This document shows positions 1 to 9,401 of a stretch of 63,175 nt of DNA, one piece after another. Made by a program: the position numbers and the translations under genes. The stretch is from positions 1-63,175 of the forward strand of contig JARKQN010000038.1 of assembly GCA_029974835.1 (NCBI GenBank), written 5' to 3'. The notes beneath the pieces were generated by a model that was not told the DNA's origin, did not search any database, and was given only the letters and a program-made list of their open reading frames with translations. The DNA is from Bacteroidales bacterium. Its GTDB lineage: Bacteria; Bacteroidota; Bacteroidia; Bacteroidales; VadinHA17. Position 1 is the stretch's first letter. Each line of letters begins with the position of its first letter.

Positions 1-5
1 TGCGA

Positions 6-105
6 GTTTCAATCCACGCACCCGCGCGGGGTGCGACAGACTTCTTTTAACCTCCCTGCCCGGTCATTTGTGTGTTTCAATCCACGCACCCGCGCGGGGT
101 GCGAC
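6..105 (-). CRISPR. End of a type I-C CRISPR array (2 repeats, 1 full spacer)
   Basis: Two identical 32-bp repeats are visible at 6-37 and 74-105, separated by one 36-bp spacer (38-73). Bases 1-5 are the end of another spacer, so the array continues off the left edge. Read on the minus strand the repeat starts GTCGCACCCC and ends ATTGAAAC. It holds a 7-bp stem (CGCACCC/GGGTGCG) around CGCGC, the classic type I-C repeat that Cas5c cuts. It has the same orientation as the cas operon, which lies on the leader side. No match to the spacer was noticed in the window. Confidence 0.97.
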
Positions 106-292
106 TGTATCTATGCTAATAGACTATATATCAATCTATTACTTTTTATTTTGCGCGATCTTAATATTACCAACAAAAAAGAAACTCAAAAAGCATATAC
201 TTTTATTGCAAAAACCATAATGTCAAAGAACGCGACTCCTCTGGTATTTTTACGATCACTTATTGTTCGCACCTACCAATATCCTATAACTA
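106..292 (-). promoter_or_regulatory. CRISPR leader
   Basis: An AT-rich 187-bp stretch without a credible gene between cas2 and the first repeat. In type I-C loci the leader sits here, with the array promoter and the Cas1-Cas2 integration site at the leader-repeat junction (about 105/106). The plus-strand open frame crossing it runs through the array itself and is not a gene. Assigned from position and composition only. Confidence 0.75.
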
Positions 293-586
293 CTATATTA
301 TGAAAGTATCCTCTTCCGGATTAAAGGATGGTTTTATACCTATATGATCAACTTTGTTATTCCATTTGCTGCCTAAATAATAAAACCTTAAGCTGTCTTT
401 TTCAGGGTCAATAGTTTCCTCAAGCCTGTGTCTTAATATGGCAAATTGGGCCGGGTCCACAACACACTCAAAAACAGAATTCTGGACTCTTTGACCATAA
501 TTCAAACACTGCTTGGCTACTTTTCTTAATCTTCGACGCCCGGCAGAGGTCATAGTTTCAACATCATATGTAATCAGTACCATCAT
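293..586 (-). CDS. cas2: CRISPR-associated endoribonuclease Cas2 (type I-C)
   Basis: 97 aa, the usual Cas2 length. The N-terminus VLITYDVET carries the conserved Asp of the first beta strand of the ferredoxin fold. NSVFECVVDP and the RFYYLG strand near residue 70 are typical of Cas2 from I-C loci. With Cas1 it forms the spacer-integration complex, in which Cas2 bridges two Cas1 dimers. It is the last gene of the operon, 2 bp after cas1 and next to the leader. Two adjacent ATG codons are possible starts; the longer is used. Confidence 0.97.
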   Translation of the reverse strand: MMVLITYDVETMTSAGRRRLRKVAKQCLNYGQRVQNSVFECVVDPAQFAILRHRLEETIDPEKDSLRFYYLGSKWNNKVDHIGIKPSFNPEEDTFII

Positions 587-588
587 AA

Positions 589-1620
589 CTATTTCATTAA
601 AAAGACCGGATAATTATCTAGATCACCCCTAATAAACCTTGCAAAGAGCAATGCCTGAACATATGGCAACAATCCCACCTGTATTCTTTCCTGAAGAAAC
701 GGATGAAGGATTTCTTCCTGCTTCCTTTTCTGCCATGCAGAAATTACCTCCTTTCTTGTTTCCTCATTCATTATCACCCCTGATTCATTTCTGTTTATAA
801 AGCCTTTACCATTTACCTGCTTCCTGTTAATTAGGGTTAAAACAAGTCTATCAGCCAGATAAGGCCTGAATTCTTCCATCAAATCTAGAGCCAGGCTGGG
901 TCTTCCGGGCCTGTCGGTGTGAAGAAACCCAACATAGGGATCTAGTCCCGTAACCTCAAGTGCTGACTGTACCTCATTAGCAAGTATTGTGTACATAAAA
1001 GAAAGCAGTGTATTAACATTATCTTTAGGAGGCCTTCTGGTTCGGCCATTAATACTGAAGTCCTCTTTCTGGGCAATAATTAATTCATTTAAAACACCAA
1101 AATATATATTTGCTGCATCGCCTTCAATTCCCCTCAAGGTATCAAGACTTTTTGCGGTTAAAGCTTGTTTTTGACGGGCATAGAGAAGATCTGCAGCCTC
1201 TTCCAATGTACTGACCGTAACACACGTTCCATGATCACGAATCGCTCTCTGCAGCACATTCCTGCAGTTTGCAATTTTACCTGCCACAAATAGGCAGCTG
1301 AGGTCAAGTGCGATCTTTTCATTATCAGCCATCCTGTATTGTTTTCTTCTCAGCAATACATTTCCTCTTACAGGTCCGGCAAGCCTTCCCCAGTATCTGC
1401 CATGCTCAGTCAGGAAGCAGATGCTTACATTTCTTTCGGCGCAAAGACCAAATAATGCTGGACTTGCCCCACAATAGCCGAATGTCACAATACCTTCGAT
1501 ATTATGGACAGGTATCCTGAACTTTTCTTTATTTTCAACTAAAACAACTACATTCTCACCGTCCCGGGAAAGATATGAATCAGGTGATGTTATGTATAAT
1601 GTATTCAGTAATTTACGCAT
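589..1620 (-). CDS. cas1: CRISPR-associated integrase Cas1 (type I-C)
   Basis: 343 aa, full length. The C-terminal catalytic domain shows the metal-binding set: Glu in RGIEGDAANIYFG (about 165-177), His in FLHTDRPGRPSLALDL (about 233-248), and acidic residues in DLMEEFRPYLADRLV. Cas1 joins prespacers to the leader-proximal repeat. Its neighbours are cas4 upstream (11-bp gap), which in I-C trims prespacers and selects PAM-containing ends, and cas2 downstream. No truncation is seen, so adaptation is probably functional. Confidence 0.98.
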   Translation of the reverse strand: MRKLLNTLYITSPDSYLSRDGENVVVLVENKEKFRIPVHNIEGIVTFGYCGASPALFGLCAERNVSICFLTEHGRYWGRLAGPVRGNVLLRRKQYRMADNEKIALDLSCLFVAGKIANCRNVLQRAIRDHGTCVTVSTLEEAADLLYARQKQALTAKSLDTLRGIEGDAANIYFGVLNELIIAQKEDFSINGRTRRPPKDNVNTLLSFMYTILANEVQSALEVTGLDPYVGFLHTDRPGRPSLALDLMEEFRPYLADRLVLTLINRKQVNGKGFINRNESGVIMNEETRKEVISAWQKRKQEEILHPFLQERIQVGLLPYVQALLFARFIRGDLDNYPVFLMK

Positions 1621-1631
1621 TCCAGGGAATA

Positions 1632-2363
1632 TTAACAGAGTTGTTTAAGATAATCCGACACTGATTGGGCTCGGCTTAAGGAATCCGGCATACACAAATC
1701 TACCATTGAGCATGATCTGCATCCTTTTCTTACAACCGGAAGAGGTGTATTCCCTTCCCGGTACAGTTCATGCATCCGAGAAGCATAATTCTCTACTGAT
1801 TTTCTTAGTTCCCTGGTTAACCTTACTTCCTGGCGGTGTCTGGTTTCTCCGTAATAAATATATCCAACATTAATTAAAATATTGTACATTTCCTCCAAAC
1901 ACATTGCCTGCGCACAAAGTTGAACCTCATCACGGTCGTCAGGTTTGGGTTTTCCTCTTTTGTATTCTACGGGCACAGGATACCACCAGCCATCTCTTTC
2001 TTCGATTTTAATAACAGTACCCTTTTCATATTTTCCTGTTTTTATTAACTCAATAACATCTGCTCTGCCATATAACCCCAGTTTAAAAGAAACGACAGGT
2101 AATGATCTGAGAATAACCCTGTCGTTTCTTATTTCACTTTCAAATGGGTCATCTACCCGTTCATGCATAAAATGCCCCTCAACTGTCAGAAGGTTCTCAA
2201 CCCATTGTTGTTCAATATAAATCAGAGCAAATTGTCTTTCACAAAAGGCGATATGCTGAATGCCTGATAACATCAGAAGATCATTATCAGTCCAGGAGCT
2301 ACTTTGATTCGTATATTCGCAAATATTCTTTGAGTCGGTACTGGTCTTTCTAAAATCCATCAA
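1632..2363 (-). CDS. cas4: CRISPR-associated exonuclease Cas4
   Basis: 243 aa. A RecB-like nuclease with an Fe-S cluster. The first cluster Cys lies in HIAFCERQFALIYIEQQW (about 36-53) and the C-terminal group in CRSCSMVDLCMPD (about residues 214-226). PVEYKRGKPK with the following DEVQLCAQA (about 131-152) is the E-x-K and Q-motif nuclease core. It processes prespacers for Cas1-Cas2. The gene overlaps cas7 by 14 bp, a sign of translational coupling. The first about 27 residues are weakly conserved, and a start close to LMLSGIQHI is possible. Confidence 0.95.
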   Translation of the reverse strand: MMDFRKTSTDSKNICEYTNQSSSWTDNDLLMLSGIQHIAFCERQFALIYIEQQWVENLLTVEGHFMHERVDDPFESEIRNDRVILRSLPVVSFKLGLYGRADVIELIKTGKYEKGTVIKIEERDGWWYPVPVEYKRGKPKPDDRDEVQLCAQAMCLEEMYNILINVGYIYYGETRHRQEVRLTRELRKSVENYASRMHELYREGNTPLPVVRKGCRSCSMVDLCMPDSLSRAQSVSDYLKQLC

Positions 2364-3219
2364 TAATTTCAGGTTTCAATCCGGTTAATTCAGTCAACGT
2401 AAAAGAACCATCTGGATTTACTTTCAGACTTCTATGTACCTTTGCTGAAGAGAATTTCCCTGATTTACATCCATGGTTCCACCAGAAAACTTTGAGCACT
2501 TCCATGCTTCCCGCAGGACGTGCTGAGGATTCATCATTTTCAAAAAGTTTAGGAAGGATTTTTTTAATAGCTTCGGCGTCTTCATTTGAAAACCCTGTTT
2601 TTTCAGCTAGTTGAGGGTTCATGCTGCCATAGAATACATATACAGCCTTATCTACACGATGTTTCATTCCCATTGTATCAGAACTTTTCTTTCCACTCTC
2701 AGTTGCTTCACTGCCTACACTCTTTGTAATTTGTATACTTTCTGGCCTAATTGGTTCAATACTAAAAGCTGAGTGAACCGAAACAGGTCCCCGAACTGGA
2801 ATTGAGACACCGGTATCCCCTATACTTTCTTCATCAGTCTTTTCTTCTTTCTTCTTTTTGTTTTTATCTGATTTAAAAGCTAATACTTGACCAAAAGCTC
2901 TAACATCGAACCATCTTTGACAAACAGATTCATAAAACTTCTTATTGTCTTTTTGGGTCTCTGAAGAAATAGCCTTATCGATTCTATCCTTTATACTTTT
3001 AGCATCATCAGTCTTATAATCATCTGACTGTACAAGAATTGGATATCCAGCATCCAGTAATCTATTACGCATTTTCCTTTTGATGCATACATCGCTCATC
3101 TCACCAAAGCCATCATAATCCATACGTGGACGGTTGCCATTTAATGGATCACCATTGGGATTAGCCTTGGTAGTACGCAGAATTACTGCAAAATCAATTT
3201 TATTTTCTAAAGTTGCCAT
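2350..3219 (-). CDS. cas7: Type I-C Cascade backbone Cas7 (Csd2)
   Basis: 289 aa, normal for Csd2. The N-terminus IDFAVILRTTKANPNGDPLNGNRPR is the Cas7/Csd2 signature of an RRM-like fold. The Gly-rich GVSIPVRGPVSVHSAFS and SMEVLKVFWWNHGCKSGKFS segments are also family-typical. Several copies coat the crRNA guide. A Lys/Glu-rich low-complexity stretch (DKNKKKKEEKTDEE, about 120-133) is probably a flexible surface loop. It lies between cas8c (18-bp gap) and cas4. Confidence 0.96.
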   Translation of the reverse strand: MATLENKIDFAVILRTTKANPNGDPLNGNRPRMDYDGFGEMSDVCIKRKMRNRLLDAGYPILVQSDDYKTDDAKSIKDRIDKAISSETQKDNKKFYESVCQRWFDVRAFGQVLAFKSDKNKKKKEEKTDEESIGDTGVSIPVRGPVSVHSAFSIEPIRPESIQITKSVGSEATESGKKSSDTMGMKHRVDKAVYVFYGSMNPQLAEKTGFSNEDAEAIKKILPKLFENDESSARPAGSMEVLKVFWWNHGCKSGKFSSAKVHRSLKVNPDGSFTLTELTGLKPEIIDGF

Positions 3220-3237
3220 AATTTAATTTTTAAAATG

Positions 3238-5136
3238 TTAAATATTGTCATTATTATAAATTTCATCTTCTGGTTTCCTTGTTTTAAGCTCAAGACGTTG
3301 ACAATGATACCCTAACAAATAAGTTCCCGAAAGCCGACTATCATTTTCAAATTCGCCAGGTTGGAATTTTGCATGTATTTCATCCAACAAGTGTTTCATA
3401 TTGACAAGAAATCCTCGACGATTAGCATTTAGTCGTGATTTATAAGGTACAAGTGCCGACTCAATAGTTTTCCAGGTAGAGAATGGAAAATCGGCAAAAC
3501 GTTGCATCAGGCGGGCAGCCGTAGTTTCACGTGATTCTTTTGCCACATTCAGGGCAATTTCTTCGAGATGCTCTGCCACAGCGAGCAATCTTCCGTATAG
3601 GTAATCCCTGTCGTTACGATCATGTTCTAAAGCCATAATTTTATCATTTAGGTTAATATTTTTTTGTTCTCTGATTACATAGCAGCTATAAAGTGCACAG
3701 GCAACACTCAAGGTTCTTTCCCATTCCCAATGATCCATTCCAACTTTATTTGATGCTCTTTTTACTGCTATGCTTACTAAATCATAAGGTAATTGTCTTC
3801 CTTCAATTATACAGGGCAATAATCTTTCAATAGTTGCCTTTTTTAATTTATCATCAAGGCGCCTTCCGTAGCAAGCTTCTGCAATAACTCTTGGAGCAGG
3901 AGCATACACAATATTACCTGAGATTTTTTTCTTTTTGCTGTTTGGGTCTTCGACGAATTCATGAAAATGCCATGCCATATGTTTATGCCAATTTTCAAGC
4001 CTTTCTAAGAAATCTGAACCCTTAAGCTCTCTATAATATGTAACGGCTATTCGCCCCGGACCCGCTGAATCAAGTCCCATGACTATAATTTTTTCAGCAT
4101 TAACCAATTCAACCCTGTAGCCAGCAATTTTTTTGGTGAGTTTACGTCCAAATGTCTGTCCAGCATCGTAATAACTGATCGTGGTAATTTCCCGGATTTG
4201 TTCTTCCGCACTATCATTAAAAAGTGATATGGAATCAGCAAAAATATCGGGAGTATTTTCTCCGGTAACCGACCATGCAACAATTACCTGATCTCCATTT
4301 CTAAAGCCTTGTCTGTCAATTAACCACCGCAAAGCACTATGAGCCTTCTGAGATACATCGAAACTTACTGAGGCTGCCTGATTAGGAAGTTTTTCTTTAC
4401 CAAATTGATTAATCTGGAAACGACCTAAAAATGTAAAACCCTCTTTATCGTTTGCAGATATTAATTTAGCATTATCACCACTATTTCTTATTCTTTTAGG
4501 GTGATTGATAGTGATACTTTTTATATCACCAGTTATAAAGCAGACATCGTCAACACTTTCCTGAGCTTCACAATATTTTTGCCAACTTTCAAATAATTCC
4601 TTTCGTTTCCAGCATCGGGTTTCTAATTCGCCTGGGATTTCAACAATCCATCTTACAAATAAATCTCCTATATCCTGATTATTCTTAACAAATGATTTTC
4701 CAGTATTTTGTAAATCTGAGCAAATTGTTCCTTTTTCTACATAAATATAGATAGCATTTAAGAATTTATTAGAACTATCAAAATTCTTCCAAGATTCAAG
4801 TAGTTTAAAATATGTCTTAAAATACTGCTTCTTATTACCTGAGTAGTCCTTTGCACAATATTGGATTTTATCACATAAAGGGTGCGGTTCTTCACCGCTT
4901 GTTCTGGAGGCAGACTTTTCAGTGCATGGTATAATGATTTCCCGATCTTTTTTTTCGATAACAGGATTAGCATCTAAAAAATTGCCATATCCATCAATTT
5001 TAATTTCTAAATGAGAATTTTGTAATGAATGAAAGGGCGGCAATAAAGGTTTTTCTGCTTTTTCGGGGTTAGCTTCAAGATCAACCTTATTTATGCAATT
5101 TTCATACGTTTTATATAATTCTTTCATCCAGCTCAT
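3238..5136 (-). CDS. cas8c: Type I-C Cascade large subunit Cas8c (Csd1)
   Basis: 632 aa, within the Csd1 range. N-terminal SWMKELYKTYENC and the segments NQFGKEKLPNQAASVSFD and ALRWLIDRQGF (about residues 238-275) are typical. Family-typical blocks near the C-terminus include VACALYSCYVIREQ, DRDYLYGRLLAVAEHLE and YHCQRLELKTRK. The protein recognises the PAM and recruits Cas3. In many I-C loci an internal start inside this gene also yields the Cas11c small subunit; I did not locate that start with confidence. The stop overlaps the cas5 start region by 4 bp. The gene is markedly more AT-rich than the hydrogenase genes. Confidence 0.95.
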   Translation of the reverse strand: MSWMKELYKTYENCINKVDLEANPEKAEKPLLPPFHSLQNSHLEIKIDGYGNFLDANPVIEKKDREIIIPCTEKSASRTSGEEPHPLCDKIQYCAKDYSGNKKQYFKTYFKLLESWKNFDSSNKFLNAIYIYVEKGTICSDLQNTGKSFVKNNQDIGDLFVRWIVEIPGELETRCWKRKELFESWQKYCEAQESVDDVCFITGDIKSITINHPKRIRNSGDNAKLISANDKEGFTFLGRFQINQFGKEKLPNQAASVSFDVSQKAHSALRWLIDRQGFRNGDQVIVAWSVTGENTPDIFADSISLFNDSAEEQIREITTISYYDAGQTFGRKLTKKIAGYRVELVNAEKIIVMGLDSAGPGRIAVTYYRELKGSDFLERLENWHKHMAWHFHEFVEDPNSKKKKISGNIVYAPAPRVIAEACYGRRLDDKLKKATIERLLPCIIEGRQLPYDLVSIAVKRASNKVGMDHWEWERTLSVACALYSCYVIREQKNINLNDKIMALEHDRNDRDYLYGRLLAVAEHLEEIALNVAKESRETTAARLMQRFADFPFSTWKTIESALVPYKSRLNANRRGFLVNMKHLLDEIHAKFQPGEFENDSRLSGTYLLGYHCQRLELKTRKPEDEIYNNDNI

Positions 5137-5879
5137 AATATGCCGTCCTCCTTTCCGGCGTTAAAAATGATTTCGTTATATTCAGTTTCTACATCTTTTA
5201 GATTTGTATCTAAGCCAAATCTTTTGGCTTGCATTTGGCGAACAAATTTCCTGATAGTACACGCTTCCGGCCTGTAAAATTCAATGATTCCATGTTTCAT
5301 TACCGGGTTCCATAATCGGGTTACAAGTTCATTCTGGCCTGTCTCATCAGGGTAGTCGAATCCATGGAACATAAGGCCAAAAGCTACTTCGTCAATATCA
5401 TCATAAAAACCTTCCCCCTCTCCAAATTCACAAGGTTCAACGTAACCCTGACAATCTCTTGTACCAAGGAAAATATCCTGTCGGCCACCACGTTCGAGCA
5501 TTCGATGAGCAATCTGGTAATGCTTGCCATCTATCCGATCCTTTGCAAGTCCAGTTTGATATTCGTTCCATTCAAAATGAGCCAAAACCTGGTATTCAAC
5601 GTCTACAAGATATGTGTATATAGCAAGGTCATTCCCACCTGTCATTTTTATTGGCTTCATTCCTTTTGTTTGAGTTCTAACTGGTTTCATCACCCTGACT
5701 TTATCAATATACCAAATAAAGGTGGGCTTCCAATATATCGATTTGGCAATTCCCTTCAGTGCTTCGTAAGTTGGTACATGGTAAGAGCAACGTTCCCCTC
5801 CTATTTTGGTTATGGGATCGGTAAATAGAGCATATTTACCCCAAACCTTGAACTGAATTGAATTTTTTGGTGTTTCCAT
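5133..5879 (-). CDS. cas5: Type I-C crRNA endoribonuclease Cas5c (Cas5d)
   Basis: 248 aa. In type I-C there is no Cas6, and Cas5c itself cuts pre-crRNA within the repeat and caps the 5' end of the complex. The DGKHYQIAHRML segment (about residue 118 onward) holds the Lys-His pair that matches the known catalytic Lys/His of Cas5d, and WYIDKVRVM (about 56-64) may supply the Tyr. The next protein segment (RQDIFLGTRDCQGYVEP) is family-typical. It has 4-bp overlap with cas8c and a 2-bp gap from cas3. Confidence 0.95.
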   Translation of the reverse strand: METPKNSIQFKVWGKYALFTDPITKIGGERCSYHVPTYEALKGIAKSIYWKPTFIWYIDKVRVMKPVRTQTKGMKPIKMTGGNDLAIYTYLVDVEYQVLAHFEWNEYQTGLAKDRIDGKHYQIAHRMLERGGRQDIFLGTRDCQGYVEPCEFGEGEGFYDDIDEVAFGLMFHGFDYPDETGQNELVTRLWNPVMKHGIIEFYRPEACTIRKFVRQMQAKRFGLDTNLKDVETEYNEIIFNAGKEDGIL

Positions 5880-5881
5880 AT

Positions 5882-8335
5882 TTATTGAATTAAAGTGTCA
5901 TAATCTTGGCATATTTCAGTATTTAAACCAAATTTAGGATGGTAATATCTTTCATCACTTAAGACATATACTCCTATTTCGGGCACTTCTTTTATGAGTT
6001 TATCTTTCACCAATTTTAAAAAAACATTCTGGAAAACATTCACTGTAAAACGCTGAGCTTTGCGTAATAATTCATACTGCTTTTCGAAAGCAAATTGAGA
6101 GAAAAGATCTGAAATTATTTTTTTGCCTTCATCATGATAAGGTACAACTATTCCAATTGTTGGTGCGTCGATAGATTTAAACTTTTCAGCTGCAGTCTGG
6201 AACGATTGCCGAAAAAAGATTTCAGGTACAGAACCTAACATTCTTACATGTTCGCTTACAGCATTATCATTTGTGCTTAAAATTCTGAGCAGGTTATCAT
6301 CACGTCCAATATCCACTGGGTAACTCATTTGAGATGCCCTTTGATAAAAGTAATATTGAAAATAACGTTCAATTGTTTTAGGATGAATTAATTCAGTTGG
6401 GAGTCCGGCTTCCGGATTTTTCATTTCATTTAGAATTCGCAGGCACACTTCTTTCCCTACTTTAATATCTTCCAAAGAATCAATTATTTCATCCTTTGGG
6501 TTTACAACAAAAACTTTGCTTATTTCCCTTATACCGTTTCTGTTGCATCGGCCTGCTGCCTGAGCGATAGAATCAAGGCCTGCCACAAATCGTATTACCG
6601 CTCCAAAGTCAATATCTACTCCAGCCTCAATTAACTGGGTACTTACACAAATAAACATCTCACATGAATGGAGCTTTCTTTTTATTTCTTCTAAAACTTC
6701 TAGCCTGTGAGCAGGGCACATACTTGTACTTAAATGATAGACTGGCAAAGTTGACTCATTTATTTCTATAGTTTCAAATAAAACCTTTGCACTTTTCTTT
6801 GTATTTACAACCACAAGACAATTATTGGATTTTTGCGCCTGCTCAATAGATAAATCTGCTATTTCATCAAAACTCCAGCCTTCTGGCTTGTATTTATTGA
6901 TTACCTGCACACGTTTTAAATCATTAAACAAGGCTTCAATATTAGGTACTATTTCATCTTTATCTGTGAAGTTAAGCTGTCCTTTATTTTTATCAGTTTT
7001 ATTTAACAGAGGCTGTGTTGCTGTGCATAGTAATACCGTTGTGTTGCAGCAGTTAATCAGGAAATTTATAGTATTGTTAAATAAATGGACTGTTTTAATG
7101 GGGAGAGTTTGAATTTCATCAAAAATAATCACAGCTTTGGCCAACTGGTGCAGACGTCGGGCACTGCGAGTACCCGCGCCAAAAATAGTTTCTAAAAACT
7201 GAACACTTGTTGTAAAAACAACAGGTGCGTCCCAATTTTCAGTTAGAATTTTTGTTTTCCAATTTTGTCTTTCCGGAAGCAAGTTTGAATGATGTTCAAG
7301 AACGACTCTCCCTTTTTCATTATCATCTATTTCCAGAATATTTCTCACTACCTGTGCATTCTGGTCAATAATAGAAGTGTAAGGAATCACATATATTATT
7401 CTTTCGAGTTTATGTTTATCGGCATGATGCAATGCAAATCGCAAACTGGCTAGTGTTTTTCCGCCTCCTGTTGGTACAGATAAGGTATAAATACCCTGTT
7501 TATCTTTAGCTCTGTTTTTACAAGCATCTGAAATATTCTTTCTTATTTCATCAATTCTTTTTTTATCTGGCTTTTCCTCAAAGCTTAAAAGATGCTTTTC
7601 AAGACGATCTATTAAGATGCCCCATTCTAAATAACTACCATATTGTCTGTTTTTAGCATTTCTGGGATTTTCAAAATCTGCTGTATCTGTTCTATCAGCA
7701 TCAATCAGGCAGCTATAAAGCATCTTTACTAAAAGACCAGCCTGAAATCGATTTATTATTTCATTTTTATTTTCTGTTACAATTCTTTTTAACAACTTTA
7801 TAATAGCATAATAAGTTTCGGAATCTGAGATTAACTTATTTATTCTTTCAAGTAATTCTTTATCTGCATTTTGTAATACCTCTTCCAAATATGTTTTATT
7901 AGAGGTCTTGGCCATTCTTTTTGAAAACTCATTTTCACCTTCGGGACTAATGCAATCAATTAATCCTGAATGATGTGATGCAATACACAATGCCATTGTT
8001 TGTATGGCAACTTGCAGTTTTTTATCTTCTCCCTTGGCACAGTTCCAAATATATTGAGCGCCAGCAGTAGAATGATCTATTTTACCTTTTAACTTACCAG
8101 AATCAACATATTCATCTTCATCTTGGTCAATTATTCCGGTTGCAGATTGCAGATAATTTTGAAATGCACTACTATATTTACCCAAATCGTGCAACAACCC
8201 AAGTAATTCACATGATTTATTAAGTCCAAATTTTGAGGCAAGTAATGAAGAAAGTCTTGCAACATTTCTTAAATGTTCTTCCACCGTTTGATTAATTTCT
8301 TTGCCTTCCCCTTTTTTTATATGTGCCAGATACAT
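5882..8335 (-). CDS. cas3: CRISPR-associated nuclease-helicase Cas3
   Basis: 817 aa with the HD nuclease domain first and an SF2 helicase after it. HD: EHLRNVARL (about 20-28), LLGLLHDLGKYSSAF (HD pair near residue 49) and SHHSG near 118. Helicase: Walker A SVPTGGGKTLASLRFAL, DEIQ box (VIIFDEIQTLP), motif III LLCTATQP and motif VI QAAGRCNRNG. It unwinds and degrades DNA marked by Cascade. First gene of the operon, with all catalytic motifs present, so interference should be active. Compared with the neighbouring hydrogenase region the whole cas operon is AT-rich, consistent with transfer. Confidence 0.98.
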   Translation of the reverse strand: MYLAHIKKGEGKEINQTVEEHLRNVARLSSLLASKFGLNKSCELLGLLHDLGKYSSAFQNYLQSATGIIDQDEDEYVDSGKLKGKIDHSTAGAQYIWNCAKGEDKKLQVAIQTMALCIASHHSGLIDCISPEGENEFSKRMAKTSNKTYLEEVLQNADKELLERINKLISDSETYYAIIKLLKRIVTENKNEIINRFQAGLLVKMLYSCLIDADRTDTADFENPRNAKNRQYGSYLEWGILIDRLEKHLLSFEEKPDKKRIDEIRKNISDACKNRAKDKQGIYTLSVPTGGGKTLASLRFALHHADKHKLERIIYVIPYTSIIDQNAQVVRNILEIDDNEKGRVVLEHHSNLLPERQNWKTKILTENWDAPVVFTTSVQFLETIFGAGTRSARRLHQLAKAVIIFDEIQTLPIKTVHLFNNTINFLINCCNTTVLLCTATQPLLNKTDKNKGQLNFTDKDEIVPNIEALFNDLKRVQVINKYKPEGWSFDEIADLSIEQAQKSNNCLVVVNTKKSAKVLFETIEINESTLPVYHLSTSMCPAHRLEVLEEIKRKLHSCEMFICVSTQLIEAGVDIDFGAVIRFVAGLDSIAQAAGRCNRNGIREISKVFVVNPKDEIIDSLEDIKVGKEVCLRILNEMKNPEAGLPTELIHPKTIERYFQYYFYQRASQMSYPVDIGRDDNLLRILSTNDNAVSEHVRMLGSVPEIFFRQSFQTAAEKFKSIDAPTIGIVVPYHDEGKKIISDLFSQFAFEKQYELLRKAQRFTVNVFQNVFLKLVKDKLIKEVPEIGVYVLSDERYYHPKFGLNTEICQDYDTLIQ

Positions 8336-8747
8336 ATCCTTTTTTTAACAATTACGCCGCCCTCGTCCACCGATACGGGGGCTTTTTATTTCCATACTCC
8401 CTTTTTACCACCATAAATTTAAGAATTTTTATTCAATCAACTGACTGTTAACCCATAACAAAAAAAATCAGCATAACCAATGTTCTTTCGCACCCGGTAT
8501 TTATATGGCTCAGAATTACCTGTCCTGATTCAAAACCCAAACCAAAATCCTTTCCCATGCCATAAGGCCAGGGAACCCGTTGAAGCGATGAAAGAAAACT
8601 ATTGATAAATTTACACCGGCAAATTATATGATGAAGGAGAAAGCTGAGCCCCGCTTTGCGGGATTAACTCCGCGAAAATCCGGATTCTTCGGTCTGGACA
8701 GACCTTATTAAAGTGTCAGGGAAAAAAATTATTGAACTTATTATAAT
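8336..8747. other. Gene-free stretch between cas3 and the flavoprotein gene
   Basis: 412 bp between divergent genes. It must hold the cas operon promoter (minus) and the promoter of the flavoprotein gene (plus), but no clear TAnnTTTG element was found. Between about 8650 and 8706 there are short hairpins (CCCGC/GCGGG, GGTCT-GGAC-AGACC) that do not match an RNA family I recognise. No tRNA, repeat or credible ORF is seen. Confidence 0.5.
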
Positions 8748-9323
8748 ATGAAAGCAGTGGCATTTAACGGCAGCCCGAGAAAGGGAAGCAATACTGAAAT
8801 ACTTCTTAACGAGGTGCTGGGGGTTCTGAAACAGAAAGGTAGCGATACTTCACTGGTCCAGGTGGGCGGGCAGGACGTGCATGGCTGCATCGCCTGCATG
8901 AAATGCCGAAGGGAGAAAGACGGCCGCTGCCACCAGAATAACGACTTCCTGAATTCATGCATAAGGCAGATTGAAGAGGCCGGCATTATCCTTATCGGAT
9001 CACCGGTATATTTCTCCGATATAACATCCGAAACCAAAGCACTGATAGATGTTGCAGGATATGCCCTGAGGGGAACCGGCTCACCCCTGAAAAGAAAAAT
9101 CGGGGCTGCCGTGATTTCCGTGAGACGCGCGGGCGCAATACACGCATTCGACTCAATAAATCACTTCTTCCTTATAAATGAGATGATCATTCCCGGCTCC
9201 TCCTACTGGAATATCGGCGTGGGCAGAGAGAAAGGCGAAGTGCTCAACGACGAGGAGGGCATCAGAACAATGAGAACCCTCGGCGAAAACATAGCATGGC
9301 TGGCCGAAAAAATAAAGATTTAA
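8748..9323 (+). CDS. Iron-sulfur flavoprotein (NADPH-dependent FMN reductase family)
   Basis: 191 aa. The flavodoxin-like fold starts with KAVAFNGSPRKGSNTE, the FMN-phosphate loop. Cys47, Cys50, Cys53 and Cys61 (C-x2-C-x2-C-x7-C) match the compact cluster motif of archaeal-type iron-sulfur flavoproteins that bind one [4Fe-4S]. GSPVYFSDITSETKALIDVAGY (about 84-105) is the second FMN-binding loop. Such proteins move electrons between ferredoxin and FMN in anaerobes, and some act against oxygen stress. It is monocistronic, ends before a strong terminator, and converges with hydA. The physiological partner is unknown. Confidence 0.85.
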   Translation: MKAVAFNGSPRKGSNTEILLNEVLGVLKQKGSDTSLVQVGGQDVHGCIACMKCRREKDGRCHQNNDFLNSCIRQIEEAGIILIGSPVYFSDITSETKALIDVAGYALRGTGSPLKRKIGAAVISVRRAGAIHAFDSINHFFLINEMIIPGSSYWNIGVGREKGEVLNDEEGIRTMRTLGENIAWLAEKIKI

Positions 9324-9373
9324 ATAAATATCCCAACCACCGGACGACTATTGAATAACTACCGTATGATATT

Positions 9374-9399
9374 AAAAAAGCCGGTCGCCCGGCTTTTTT
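9374..9399. terminator. Bidirectional intrinsic terminator between converging genes
   Basis: Perfect 11-bp stem AAAAAAGCCGG / CCGGCTTTTTT with a TCGC loop. The A-run and T-run give a U-tract on either strand, so it can end the flavoprotein transcript and the hydCBA transcript. Confidence 0.93.
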
Positions 9400-9401
9400 C
9401 T

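Noticed and set aside
31-303. Plus-strand ORF across the CRISPR repeat and leader
   Set aside because: It runs through a repeat unit and the leader and has no protein similarity I recognise.
8442-8460. TGTTAACCCATAACA near cas3 as a Rex operator
   Set aside because: The arms are 5 bp apart and not 6, so the spacing does not fit, and the cas operon is not an expected Rex target.
8640-8710. Small structured RNA or riboswitch before the flavoprotein gene
   Set aside because: Only short hairpins are seen and no known RNA family pattern is recognised.
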